Below, piece after piece: positions 20,395-30,217 of a stretch of DNA of 37,819 bases. The position numbers and the translations under genes were made by a program. The stretch comes from Burkholderiaceae bacterium (GTDB lineage Bacteria > Pseudomonadota > Gammaproteobacteria > Burkholderiales > Burkholderiaceae_E): assembly GCA_900299025.1 (NCBI GenBank), contig OMIE01000039.1, positions 1 to 37,819 of the forward strand, read 5' to 3'. The notes beneath the pieces were generated by a model that ran no database searches, was not told the origin of the DNA, and worked only from the letters and a program-made list of their open reading frames with translations. Numbering within the stretch: the stretch's first letter is position 1; every line of letters starts with the position of its first letter.

Positions 20395-21291
20395 TCAACG
20401 CGATGCAGCGGCAGCCGCAGCCTGCGCCGCCACCTCCGCTGCAAAATCATTTGCCTTCTTCTCCATACCCTCGCCAACGACATACAGCACAAAACTTGGC
20501 ACGCTAGCCTGACGCTGCTTGAGCAGTTGCTCGACAGTAACTTTGTCATCCTTGACAAACACCTGACCAAGCAAGGTTACTTCTTTGAGGAATTTTTGCA
20601 CACTTCCCTCGACCATCTTGGCCACAATGTCGGCTGGCTTTCCGGATTCGGCCGCTTTTTCGGTTGCGACGCGGCGCTCTGCCTCAATCAAATCTTCAGG
20701 CACGCCGCTTCGATCGAGTGATTTTGGCTTACTGGCGGCGATATGCATTGCCAAATCCTTCGCAAGCTGCTCGTCAGCACCAAGCAAATCGACAAGTACA
20801 CCAATCTTTGAGCCGCCGTGAATGTAGCTCGCCAAATGCCCCTGAGCTTGCAAACGCTGGAATCGACGAATGTTCATATTTTCGCCAATTTTTCCAATCA
20901 GCGCGGTGCGATGAGCCTCAACACTGACGCCGTGGCTGGTCTGAAGCGCCGAGAGCGCATCGACATCGGAAGGCGATTGCTCGGCGACCAATCTTGCCAG
21001 CTCTTGCGAAAAACCGATGAAATCGTCATTTTTTGCAACGAAGTCGGTCTCTGAGTTGAGCTCAACCATTGCGCCAAGTTTGCGATCACCGCTGATGTAA
21101 ATGGCAACAACACCTTCCGCTGCAGTCCGACTAGCCGCTTTGCTCGCCTTGCTGCCAAGCTTTACACGAAGAATTTCCTCTGCTTTTGCCAAATCGCCTG
21201 CTGCCTCAGCCAGCGCCTTCTTGCACTCCATCATCGGGGCATCGGTTTTTTCCCTCAGCGCTTTAACCATGGATGCTGTAATTTCAGCCAT
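20395..21291 (-). CDS. tsf: Translation elongation factor Ts
   Basis: EF-Ts is the guanine nucleotide exchange factor of EF-Tu. The N-terminal UBA-like domain ([20 protein letters not shown], residues 4-23, then [19 protein letters not shown]) is followed by the EF-Tu contact motif TDFVAKN at 82-88, and two core subdomains with [13 protein letters not shown] and [13 protein letters not shown]. The 298 residues are normal. AGGAG lies eight bases before the ATG. It is second in the operon after rpsB, with a terminator-like hairpin in the 62-base spacer, and pyrH follows. Confidence 0.97.
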   Translation of the reverse strand: MAEITASMVKALREKTDAPMMECKKALAEAAGDLAKAEEILRVKLGSKASKAASRTAAEGVVAIYISGDRKLGAMVELNSETDFVAKNDDFIGFSQELARLVAEQSPSDVDALSALQTSHGVSVEAHRTALIGKIGENMNIRRFQRLQAQGHLASYIHGGSKIGVLVDLLGADEQLAKDLAMHIAASKPKSLDRSGVPEDLIEAERRVATEKAAESGKPADIVAKMVEGSVQKFLKEVTLLGQVFVKDDKVTVEQLLKQRQASVPSFVLYVVGEGMEKKANDFAAEVAAQAAAAAASR

Positions 21292-21307
21292 TCGTTGGGC
21301 TCCTGTT

Positions 21308-21332
21308 AAAAAAATCGGGGGCCAAGCCCCCG
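21308..21332 (-). terminator. Terminator-like hairpin in the rpsB-tsf spacer
   Basis: A perfect seven-base-pair stem (CGGGGGC with GCCCCCG, 21316-21322 and 21326-21332) with a three-base loop is followed on the minus strand by seven T after one A (21308-21315). This is a canonical intrinsic terminator by appearance. It lies between two co-transcribed genes, so it probably lets through only part of the transcripts and sets the rpsB to tsf ratio; the tsf ribosome site starts just after it. Confidence 0.75.
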
Positions 21333-21353
21333 GTTTCTGATCAATATAAAAAC

Positions 21354-22109
21354 TTAAACAGCTTCCTCGGATTCATCAACCTCGACGAACTCTTCTTCGT
21401 CGTCGGCATGCTTAGCAATCTCTGCCAAAGCGGCCGAGCGCCCTTCCAAAATCACATCGGCCAAGCCACGTGCATAGAGCCGTACGGCGCGCGAAGCATC
21501 GTCATTACCAGGAATGACGTAGTCGATGCCTTCTGGCGCATGATTGGTATCAACAATGCCTATAACCGGAATCCCCAGCTTATTCGCTTCGGTGACCGCA
21601 ATTTTGTGGTAGCCGACGTCGATTACAAAAATCGCATCAGGCATCCCGCCCATATCTTTGATACCGCCCAAGCTACGGACCAATTTGTCGTATTCGCGCT
21701 GGAACAATAGCCCTTCTTTCTTGGGCATACGCTCAACACCACCTTCGCTGATGATGGTTTCCATGTCCTTCAAACGCTTGATCGAACCCTTCACTGTTTT
21801 AAAATTGGTAAGCATCCCGCCTAACCAACGCTGGTCAACGAAGGGCATCCCGCAACGTTGTGCCTCCTCTGCGATCACTTCGCGTGATGAACGCTTGGTG
21901 CCGACGAATAACACCGTGCCTCGGTTGGCAGACAGTTGTTTCACGTAGCGGGCGGCCTCTTGAAACTGCGAAAGGGTTTTCTCAAGATTAATAATGTGGA
22001 TTTTGTTTCGGTGCCCGAAAATGAAAGGCGCCATTTTCGGATTCCAAAAGCGTGTCTGGTGGCCAAAGTGAACACCGGCCTCAAGCATTTGCCGCATGGT
22101 TACGGACAT
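21354..22109 (-). CDS. rpsB: 30S ribosomal protein S2
   Basis: S2 belongs to the small-subunit platform region and is added late in assembly. The 251-residue protein starts [20 protein letters not shown] and continues [46 protein letters not shown] and the second signature [20 protein letters not shown] with GIVDTNHAP; the tail is acidic. I chose the ATG at 22109, which has GGAG six bases ahead; a TTG at 22121 is less likely. A structured leader and a promoter lie upstream, and map is divergent. S2 represses its own operon in E. coli through its mRNA leader. Confidence 0.97.
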   Translation of the reverse strand: MSVTMRQMLEAGVHFGHQTRFWNPKMAPFIFGHRNKIHIINLEKTLSQFQEAARYVKQLSANRGTVLFVGTKRSSREVIAEEAQRCGMPFVDQRWLGGMLTNFKTVKGSIKRLKDMETIISEGGVERMPKKEGLLFQREYDKLVRSLGGIKDMGGMPDAIFVIDVGYHKIAVTEANKLGIPVIGIVDTNHAPEGIDYVIPGNDDASRAVRLYARGLADVILEGRSAALAEIAKHADDEEEFVEVDESEEAV

Positions 22110-22127
22110 AAAAAACTCCAAAGTCTG

Positions 22128-22197
22128 GGTTGGGTCTAACGCTACTGGAAACCCTCGATCAACGAGGACACCCGACGTTTCTTCGACTTAGTCAACC
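22128..22197 (-). ncRNA. Structured 5' leader of rpsB, likely S2 autoregulation element
   Basis: Four nested pairings can be drawn in the leader: GGTTG/CAACC (22193-22197 with 22128-22132), CTAA/TTAG (22188-22191 with 22136-22139), GAAAC/GTTTC (22177-22181 with 22148-22152) and CCTCG/CGAGG (22163-22167 with 22153-22157, loop of five). All 19 pairs are Watson-Crick and collinear, with internal loops between. The base of the outer stem lies nine bases from the rpsB ribosome site (GGAG, 22116-22119). S2-dependent control through the rpsB leader is known in gammaproteobacteria; that this element does the same is inference. Confidence 0.6.
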
Positions 22198-22258
22198 AAA
22201 GCAGGCGTTGATTGAAATGATCTGAAAGAGAAGTAGCGCGCGTTTTAAAAAGCCTATA

Positions 22259-22288
22259 ATTATAGTCATAACAAGCATTTAGCAGCAA
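22259..22288 (-). promoter_or_regulatory. rpsB promoter with palindromic -10
   Basis: On the minus strand TTGCTG (22283-22288) and a perfect TATAAT (22259-22264) are 18 bases apart, giving a leader of about 140 bases to the rpsB ATG. The -10 lies in the 12-base palindrome CTATAATTATAG (22254-22265), so a second perfect TATAAT reads towards map (22255-22260) on the plus strand, about 60 bases from the map start, although without a good -35. Confidence 0.6.
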
Positions 22289-22319
22289 ATCGCTGCCTGA
22301 CTTTGAGGACTCGTAGGCT

Positions 22320-23114
22320 ATGGCTGTAGTGATTAAGACCGCTGAAGAAATCCACGGCATGAGAGAGGCAGGTCGTCTAGCCTCTGAAGTTCTCGATTTT
22401 ATTACACCTTATGTCAAGCCGGGTGTCACCACCGAACACCTCGACCGACTCTGCCACGATTACATGGTTCATGAACAGCAAACAATTCCTGCTCCGTTGA
22501 ACTATGCACCCCCAGGCTACAGCCCTTTTCCCAAGTCGATTTGCACCTCGGTCAACCACCAAGTCTGCCACGGCATTCCAGGCGAACGCGTCCTCAAGAC
22601 AGGCGATATCGTCAACCTAGATATCACTGTGATTAAAAATGGCTTTCACGGGGACACCAGTCGAATGTTCTTGGTGGGTGACTGCAGTGTGGCTGCACGG
22701 CGCCTGTGCGAGATGACCTACCGCTGTATGTGGGCCGGGATCAGGCAAGTAAAACCTGGAGCGAGCCTTGGCGATATTGGTTCAACCATCCAACAGCTTG
22801 CCGAATCCAGTGGCTTTTCCGTGGTTCGAGAATTTTGCGGGCACGGTATTGGAAGGCGCTTCCATGAAGACCCGCAGATTCTGCACTACGGCAAGGCCGG
22901 TACGGGCATGATTTTGTCGCCTGGCATGATTTTCACGATCGAGCCGATGATTAATGCCGGACGCAGAGAAATCCGCGAACTCGCTGATGGATGGACGATC
23001 GTGACAAAGGATCATAGTCTCTCAGCCCAGTGGGAACACACCGTCTTGGTTACCGACGAAGGTTTCGAAGTCCTCACTCAATCGGCAGGGTCTCCCCCTG
23101 CGCCCCTTGGCTAA
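22320..23114 (+). CDS. map: Methionine aminopeptidase, type I
   Basis: Map removes the initiator Met from nascent proteins. The 264-residue pita-bread enzyme has every metal ligand and catalytic residue expected from E. coli: His84 in QVCHGIPG, Asp101 in NLDITV, Asp112 in GDTSR, His175 in GHGIGR, His182 in RFHEDP, Glu208 in IEPM and Glu239 in WEHTV. It begins 210 bases from the divergent rpsB, an arrangement common in proteobacteria that allows joint control of protein synthesis genes. glnD starts 13 bases after its stop and probably shares its transcript. Confidence 0.97.
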   Translation: MAVVIKTAEEIHGMREAGRLASEVLDFITPYVKPGVTTEHLDRLCHDYMVHEQQTIPAPLNYAPPGYSPFPKSICTSVNHQVCHGIPGERVLKTGDIVNLDITVIKNGFHGDTSRMFLVGDCSVAARRLCEMTYRCMWAGIRQVKPGASLGDIGSTIQQLAESSGFSVVREFCGHGIGRRFHEDPQILHYGKAGTGMILSPGMIFTIEPMINAGRREIRELADGWTIVTKDHSLSAQWEHTVLVTDEGFEVLTQSAGSPPAPLG

Positions 23115-23127
23115 ATAGAGGCAACTT

Positions 23128-25674
23128 GTGAAGCTAGACCGTGATCGCTGGCAGTCGGAGCGAACACGGCTTGTCTCAGCATTTCATTCGCGCCAGGATC
23201 CACGCACATTATTAAAGCGCCTTGCAGCCCATGCCGATGAAAGCTTGATTGCCTTGTGGCGGGGTGCAAATCTCCCTGCCAGTGCCTGCCTAATCGCTGT
23301 GGGAGGTTATGGTCGGGGCGAGCTTTTTCCGGGCTCCGACCTCGATTTGTTGATTCTCATCGACGAGACGCTTGAAGACGATGCCAAGCCCAAGCTTGAG
23401 GCATTCATCGGGGCCTGCTGGGATTTGGGGTTGGATGTGGGGCATGCGGTCCGAAGCGTTGAACAATGCCTTAAAGAGTCTGCGGCCGACATCACGGTCC
23501 AAACCTCGCTTCTTGAGGCGAGACTACTCATTGGACCTCGCGATCGGATGCTCGAGTTAGCTAAGCGTTTGAGTCAACAACAGGATCCAGGCGCCTTTTT
23601 CGAGGCCAAGCAACTCGAGATGCGACAGCGACATCTACGATTTGACGATAGCCCCTATAGCCTTGAGCCCCATGTAAAAGAAAGTCCGGGTGGGCTTAGA
23701 GATCTGCAGCTGCTGATCTGGCTGGCACGAGCAGCAGGCATGCCAACCACCTGGCTTGAACTCTCCCAGGTCGGCGTTATTAGCCGCGAGGAATATCGGA
23801 CCTTGCAGCACGCGCAGCGCCTCTTGACGATGATCCGCATCAGCTTGCACCGTCTGAGCGGTCGCCGCGAAGATCGCCTGGTCTTTGATTTGCAAGTTCG
23901 CGTCGCTCAAGACCTTGGCATCGGTGCACAAGGCGCAAGACGCGCGTCTGAAGCACTCATGCAACGCTATTACACGGCTGCCAAGCGGGTGAGCCAAATG
24001 CGAAGCATCTTGATGCAATTGATCGAATCGTACTTATTCGATCGACAGGCAAAACACAGCGTCGAACTTGATGAAGAGTTTGTGGTTCGCGATGACATGC
24101 TTGCCCTTAAAGACCCAAGTCTTATCGACCGAGACTTGAGCGTTGTTTTCAGAGCCTTTCTTCGCACGATGGAGCAGCCAGGCATCCGTGGTATGGCGCC
24201 CGATTTGCTGCGTGCGATTTGGCTATCGCGCCCGCGTATGGATGCGCGCTTCAGAAGACTACCAGCCAACCGCTCCCACTTCATGCAAGTGCTGATGCAA
24301 GGCCGGGGCGTTACGAAGGCGTTATACGATATGAATCAGTGGTCGGTGCTCGGCCGCTACTTACCTGAATGGCGTCGCATCGTCGGGCGCATGCAGCATG
24401 ATTTGTTCCACGTGTATACCGTCGATCAACATATCCTCACGGTGCTTCGCAACGTACAACGTTTTTCGATGCCCGAGCATGTGCACGAGTTTCCCTTATG
24501 CAGTGAGATCATGGCGGCGATGGAAAGACCATGGCGTTTAAGTATTGCTGCGCTTTATCACGATATTGCTAAAGGACGGGGCGGAGATCATTCAAGTCTT
24601 GGCGCAGCCGAGGTACGTCGCTTTTGCCGTGCACATGGTCTTGAGCGTGAGGATAGCGCGTTGATTGAATGGCTTGTCGAGCATCATTTGGCGATGTCGA
24701 GTGTTGCTCAAAAGCAGGATATCAGTGACCCCGAAATCGTTGAACAGTTTGCCAAATTCGTTGTCAGTGAAGAGAGGCTCAATGCACTCTATTTGCTCAC
24801 AGTTGCCGACATACGTGGCACGTCACCGAAAGTTTGGAACTCTTGGAAAGGCAAATTGCTTGAAGATTTATATCGTTCAACCAAGAGAATCATTGGTGGC
24901 GAGCGACTAAGCGCGCAGAGTCGACTTGACAGCAAACGCAGAGAAGCGGTTCGCTTGCTGCATCTCGTCCCCCTCTTGGACAGGGACTATGCAGCCTTTT
25001 GGCAGCGCCTCGATGCAGCGTACTTTCTTCGCCACGATGCGGCTGATATCGCGTGGCACACCCGTGTCTTATATCGATTGTATGAAAGCGAAGAACCAGT
25101 GGTTCGTGCACGTATCTCACCCGAAGGCGGCGGTTTTCAAGTTCTTGTCTACACGACCGATCAATCGCAACTTTTTGCCCGCATTACGCGCTACTTCGAC
25201 TCACGATCGATTTCGGTGCAGCACGCAAACGTCCACACACTTCGTGGTGCAAGGGCACTCGACAGTTTTATCGTCTCGCATCCCGATCATGAGGGAAACT
25301 ACCGTGAACTACTCACGCTGGTGGAAAGCGAGTTGAAAGCCTACTTGATCCGGAATGAGCCACTGCTCGAACCCAAACCTGGCAAAACATCGAGGCGTTC
25401 GAGGAGCTTCCCCGTGCAAACAAGGGTCGCCCTGAGGCCTGATAGCTCGGCAAGTCGCTATATTTTGAGTTTAAGCACCTCCGATCGGAGCGGACTGCTC
25501 TATGCGATCGCCCATACGCTTGCAAATCGCCAGGTTCAACTGGAATCCGCAAGGGTCACAACGCTTGGCGAGCGGGTTGAAGACACCTTTGTTGTCAAAG
25601 GCGATTTGTTTGCAGAAGAGCGGGCAAGGCTCGCTCTTGAAAGCGATTTATTGAAACTTCTACAACCATCTTGA
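23128..25674 (+). CDS. glnD: PII uridylyltransferase/uridylyl-removing enzyme
   Basis: GlnD senses glutamine and modifies the PII proteins, which then control glutamine synthetase and nitrogen genes. Domain order: nucleotidyltransferase (GGYGRGELFPGSDLDLL, residues 59-75, with the metal Asp pair), a helical linker with the family's SPGGLRDLQ, an HD hydrolase (FHVYTVDQHIL then ALYHDIAKGRGGDHS) that removes UMP, and two C-terminal ACT domains that bind glutamine (VYTTDQSQLFARITRYF and LSTSDRSGLLYAIAHTL). The length of 848 is normal. The start is GTG, with AGAGG seven bases ahead. It is convergent with the phosphorylase gene, 11 bases away, and no terminator is seen between them. Confidence 0.96.
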   Translation: MKLDRDRWQSERTRLVSAFHSRQDPRTLLKRLAAHADESLIALWRGANLPASACLIAVGGYGRGELFPGSDLDLLILIDETLEDDAKPKLEAFIGACWDLGLDVGHAVRSVEQCLKESAADITVQTSLLEARLLIGPRDRMLELAKRLSQQQDPGAFFEAKQLEMRQRHLRFDDSPYSLEPHVKESPGGLRDLQLLIWLARAAGMPTTWLELSQVGVISREEYRTLQHAQRLLTMIRISLHRLSGRREDRLVFDLQVRVAQDLGIGAQGARRASEALMQRYYTAAKRVSQMRSILMQLIESYLFDRQAKHSVELDEEFVVRDDMLALKDPSLIDRDLSVVFRAFLRTMEQPGIRGMAPDLLRAIWLSRPRMDARFRRLPANRSHFMQVLMQGRGVTKALYDMNQWSVLGRYLPEWRRIVGRMQHDLFHVYTVDQHILTVLRNVQRFSMPEHVHEFPLCSEIMAAMERPWRLSIAALYHDIAKGRGGDHSSLGAAEVRRFCRAHGLEREDSALIEWLVEHHLAMSSVAQKQDISDPEIVEQFAKFVVSEERLNALYLLTVADIRGTSPKVWNSWKGKLLEDLYRSTKRIIGGERLSAQSRLDSKRREAVRLLHLVPLLDRDYAAFWQRLDAAYFLRHDAADIAWHTRVLYRLYESEEPVVRARISPEGGGFQVLVYTTDQSQLFARITRYFDSRSISVQHANVHTLRGARALDSFIVSHPDHEGNYRELLTLVESELKAYLIRNEPLLEPKPGKTSRRSRSFPVQTRVALRPDSSASRYILSLSTSDRSGLLYAIAHTLANRQVQLESARVTTLGERVEDTFVVKGDLFAEERARLALESDLLKLLQPS

Positions 25675-25685
25675 GCGAACTCATC

Positions 25686-26447
25686 TCAACCAGTTTTTAT
25701 CGCCTCGAGCAAGATTGATTTGACGCGTACCATCCCCTGCTCCATGACTTGTTTGAGACTGTCGTGATTGATTGACTGAGCACTTTGGCCAACCCCAGCA
25801 GCAGGATTAACAGCAAGGCAAAGCAAGGCGTAAGGAAGCCCCAGTTCACGCGCAAGTGCCGCCTCTGGCATGGCTGTCATTCCCACCACGGTGCATCCAT
25901 CAGCGGCGAGCCTGGTAATTTCTGCTGCCGTTTCAAGTCGTGGTCCTTGGGTGCATCCATAAACCCCGTGATGATGGACTATTGCATCGCCTGCTTTCGT
26001 TGTCTGAGCACCAATCAATAGCTGCCGAAGCGCTTCGTCAAAGGGATGGGTGAAGTCAATATGCAGCACAGCCCCATCGTCAGAAAAACTCTGCTCCCTG
26101 CCCCAGGTGTAGTCGATCAATTGATCTGGAATACAGATAGATCCAGGTCTCATATCTGAATCAATTGACCCTACCGTTGCCGATGCGAGCAGGCGTTGCG
26201 CCCCTGCGTGCTTCATCGCCCAAAGATTAGCTCGGTAATTGATCCGGTGAGGAGCGTAGCGATGATCAGCACCGTGTCGGGGCAAATAAAAGACCTTTAT
26301 CGGCGAGCGATCGTCGCGCTCTAAAAACGCGACACGGAATGGGGCGCTTGGCTCGCCGTAAGGCGTGGATATGGATACTTCGTCAACCCAATTCAAGTCT
26401 TTCCAATCGTCAAGTCCAGAGCCACCCAAAATACCCCAACATGCCAT
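25686..26447 (-). CDS. mtnP: S-methyl-5'-thioinosine (or thioadenosine) phosphorylase
   Basis: A class I purine nucleoside phosphorylase of the MTAP/MTIP branch, which splits methylthio-nucleosides made as by-products of polyamine and homoserine-lactone synthesis. Seen are the phosphate-binding ILGGSGL at the start and LPRHGADHRYAPHRINYRAN near residue 54, LASATVGSIDSDMRPG, QGPRLETAAEI, and VGMTAMPEAALARELGLPY. The last motif, with LAVNPAAGVG after it, looks more like the Pseudomonas methylthioinosine enzyme than human-type MTAP, so inosine is the likelier base; sequence alone does not prove that. GAGG sits six bases before the ATG. It follows ligA after 106 bases that contain a short reading frame. 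Confidence 0.9.
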   Translation of the reverse strand: MACWGILGGSGLDDWKDLNWVDEVSISTPYGEPSAPFRVAFLERDDRSPIKVFYLPRHGADHRYAPHRINYRANLWAMKHAGAQRLLASATVGSIDSDMRPGSICIPDQLIDYTWGREQSFSDDGAVLHIDFTHPFDEALRQLLIGAQTTKAGDAIVHHHGVYGCTQGPRLETAAEITRLAADGCTVVGMTAMPEAALARELGLPYALLCLAVNPAAGVGQSAQSINHDSLKQVMEQGMVRVKSILLEAIKTG

Positions 26448-26492
26448 GGTTTACCTCGTTATTGCGAATAGATTTGATAGCCATCTCATTGA

Positions 26493-26528
26493 CTAGAGCC
26501 GCTTAGGCTGAACGTGTTTCGGGATCAT
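26493..26528 (-). CDS. Possible 11-residue leader peptide between ligA and mtnP
   Basis: The frame encodes MIPKHVQPKRL and stops at TAG. What makes it notable is the ribosome site: AGAGGAGGT (26537-26545) ends eight bases before its ATG, a near-perfect anti-Shine-Dalgarno match, stronger than those of ligA or mtnP. It lies about nine bases beyond the ligA stop. A second frame of 12 codons (26451-26489, MRWLSNLFAITR) begins four bases past its stop and ends four bases before the mtnP ATG, so ribosomes could be handed down to mtnP. No homology is known to me; translation and role are inference. Confidence 0.35.
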   Translation of the reverse strand: MIPKHVQPKRL

Positions 26529-26536
26529 GGTTCGAT

Positions 26537-26545
26537 ACCTCCTCT
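26537..26545 (-). promoter_or_regulatory. Near-perfect Shine-Dalgarno without a known gene
   Basis: The minus strand reads AGAGGAGGT, complementary to the 16S rRNA tail over at least seven bases, and lies just after the ligA stop. The only start codon it serves is the ATG at 26528 of an 11-codon frame. Confidence 0.6.
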
Positions 26546-26553
26546 TTGGGGAT

Positions 26554-28653
<2,100 letters not shown>

Positions 28654-28659
28654 TTAGGC

Positions 28660-30204
28660 CTAGTTAAACAAACGCAATGCAAGCGCTGAGCCAGGCGGGT
28701 AGCCTGCGTCGATTAACTGTTGCTGCCTCTCAAGCACTTGCTTACCGATGGCGGCAAGCTGATGGGCTTCGAGTAGCTGCCCATGATCATCGAGCAGCTG
28801 ACCCCCAAATCGTCCAACCGCCGAGGCAGCGCAATCCATCATCCTTTGCCAAGGCGACTCAACCATCGGTGAGCGTGGCACATCCAACATGAAGGTCATC
28901 CAATCAGGCTTAGATCCAAGCGTCATGGAAAACAATTCAAGGCCCTGCCCTGTCAGTAAGGCCTGCCGGGTGTTACCGCGATCAACAAGACCAAGGCTCA
29001 TACCCATTCGGGAAAGAGACATGGTCGAAATCGCTTCGCCAAGCGCAAGATTTATAACAACCTGTGCATCGAGTGCTGCGCAAGCAACATCCACACGTCG
29101 CGCGCGCTCGAGCGCCTCATGCATACCCAGAGGTGCGGCACCGTCTGTCCAGCTCGCTTGCAAAAGGTCTCGAACCGACTGAAGTGCACTTAGGAAATCG
29201 GAATACTCGGTTGGCTTTAATGCACCACTTCGATTGGCGAGCAGCAGTCCCAAGCGAAGCCGCACAAAGCGCTGTCCTGGCACGACCGGTACCCATGTTT
29301 GTTGAGGATCTGAAAGTACCTGGCCCTCCAATAGCAAAGGCTTAGTGCCTACTCTGCGCAAGCCCTGAAAGGCCTGCAAGAGACGTTCTCCCTGCCAACC
29401 TTGCAAGCTTTCAAGTCCAACAAGCAGATCAACGCGTTCATCGATACCAACCCATGGCTTACTTCTTGCCCACTGCTTCGTGTCAAAAAGCGCTTCGCTC
29501 GCCACAAGCTCTCTGACTGGTTCTACGATGGTTTCTATAACGGCATCCGAAGCTTTCTCTTCGGTAACAGACGCCGGTTCGAGAGCGCGTGTAGGCAAAG
29601 CCTCGATGCTAGGCGATTCAGGTATTTGCACAGGCAACGGGGCTGGGCTGGGCACTTCGCGGCTTAGCTCCGCACGTGGCCATTCAAGGCCTTGCTCAGC
29701 TTGCACTTGGTTAGCAGTACCAACAAGCCTTGACTCGGCTTGACTCGGTTGATTCGCGTTTTCAAGCGCGCTCGCATCCCCCTCTTCTTCCTTGACTTGA
29801 TGCTTTGCAAGCTCGTGATCGAGCTGTCGCTCGGGCCTGGTGACATGCAACGGCTTTACCGGTTCTGAGCTTGCGACTGTCGCGGCTTGTGCGATGGGAC
29901 GAGCGATCGAGGATGGTTCCTCGATCGTTCTTGGTCCATCAACAACCGGATCAAAAAAATCATGAGGAAGGTTTTGTCGAGGGCTAGTGGGTGCCTGTTT
30001 CGGCTCCTTGTTTTGACTGATTCCTTGGCTGTCGACTGGCATTGTCTGATCGAGTGGTTTACGACTCCTCACCACTTCGCGAAGTGCTTCAAGGGTTTTC
30101 TCGCCACGCGAGCGACGCTTCCATTGCTGTAAACCATTTAGCAATAGCACCGCAGCAATGAGCGCAACCGCGCCAATGAGCAAACTCCATTGCAATGAGC
30201 TCAT
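28660..30204 (-). CDS. zipA: Cell division protein ZipA-like, FtsZ-binding
   Basis: ZipA anchors FtsZ to the membrane at the division site. From the ATG at 30204 the protein starts with one transmembrane segment (about residues 5-24, SLLIGAVALIAAVLLLNG) whose N-terminus would be outside, then a basic patch, a long Pro/Glu/Ala/Gln-rich disordered linker to about residue 230, and a C-terminal globular part. Its last 100 residues (VINLALGEA, TFMLDVPRSP, MMDCAASAVGRFGGQLLDDHGQLL) match the ZipA C-terminal domain in pattern. Overall identity to E. coli ZipA is low, so position between smc and ligA is a large part of the evidence. The frame is open 26 codons further into smc, where no membrane segment would be added. 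Confidence 0.8.
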   Translation of the reverse strand: MSSLQWSLLIGAVALIAAVLLLNGLQQWKRRSRGEKTLEALREVVRSRKPLDQTMPVDSQGISQNKEPKQAPTSPRQNLPHDFFDPVVDGPRTIEEPSSIARPIAQAATVASSEPVKPLHVTRPERQLDHELAKHQVKEEEGDASALENANQPSQAESRLVGTANQVQAEQGLEWPRAELSREVPSPAPLPVQIPESPSIEALPTRALEPASVTEEKASDAVIETIVEPVRELVASEALFDTKQWARSKPWVGIDERVDLLVGLESLQGWQGERLLQAFQGLRRVGTKPLLLEGQVLSDPQQTWVPVVPGQRFVRLRLGLLLANRSGALKPTEYSDFLSALQSVRDLLQASWTDGAAPLGMHEALERARRVDVACAALDAQVVINLALGEAISTMSLSRMGMSLGLVDRGNTRQALLTGQGLELFSMTLGSKPDWMTFMLDVPRSPMVESPWQRMMDCAASAVGRFGGQLLDDHGQLLEAHQLAAIGKQVLERQQQLIDAGYPPGSALALRLFN

Positions 30205-30217
30205 GAAAATTCCTGTG

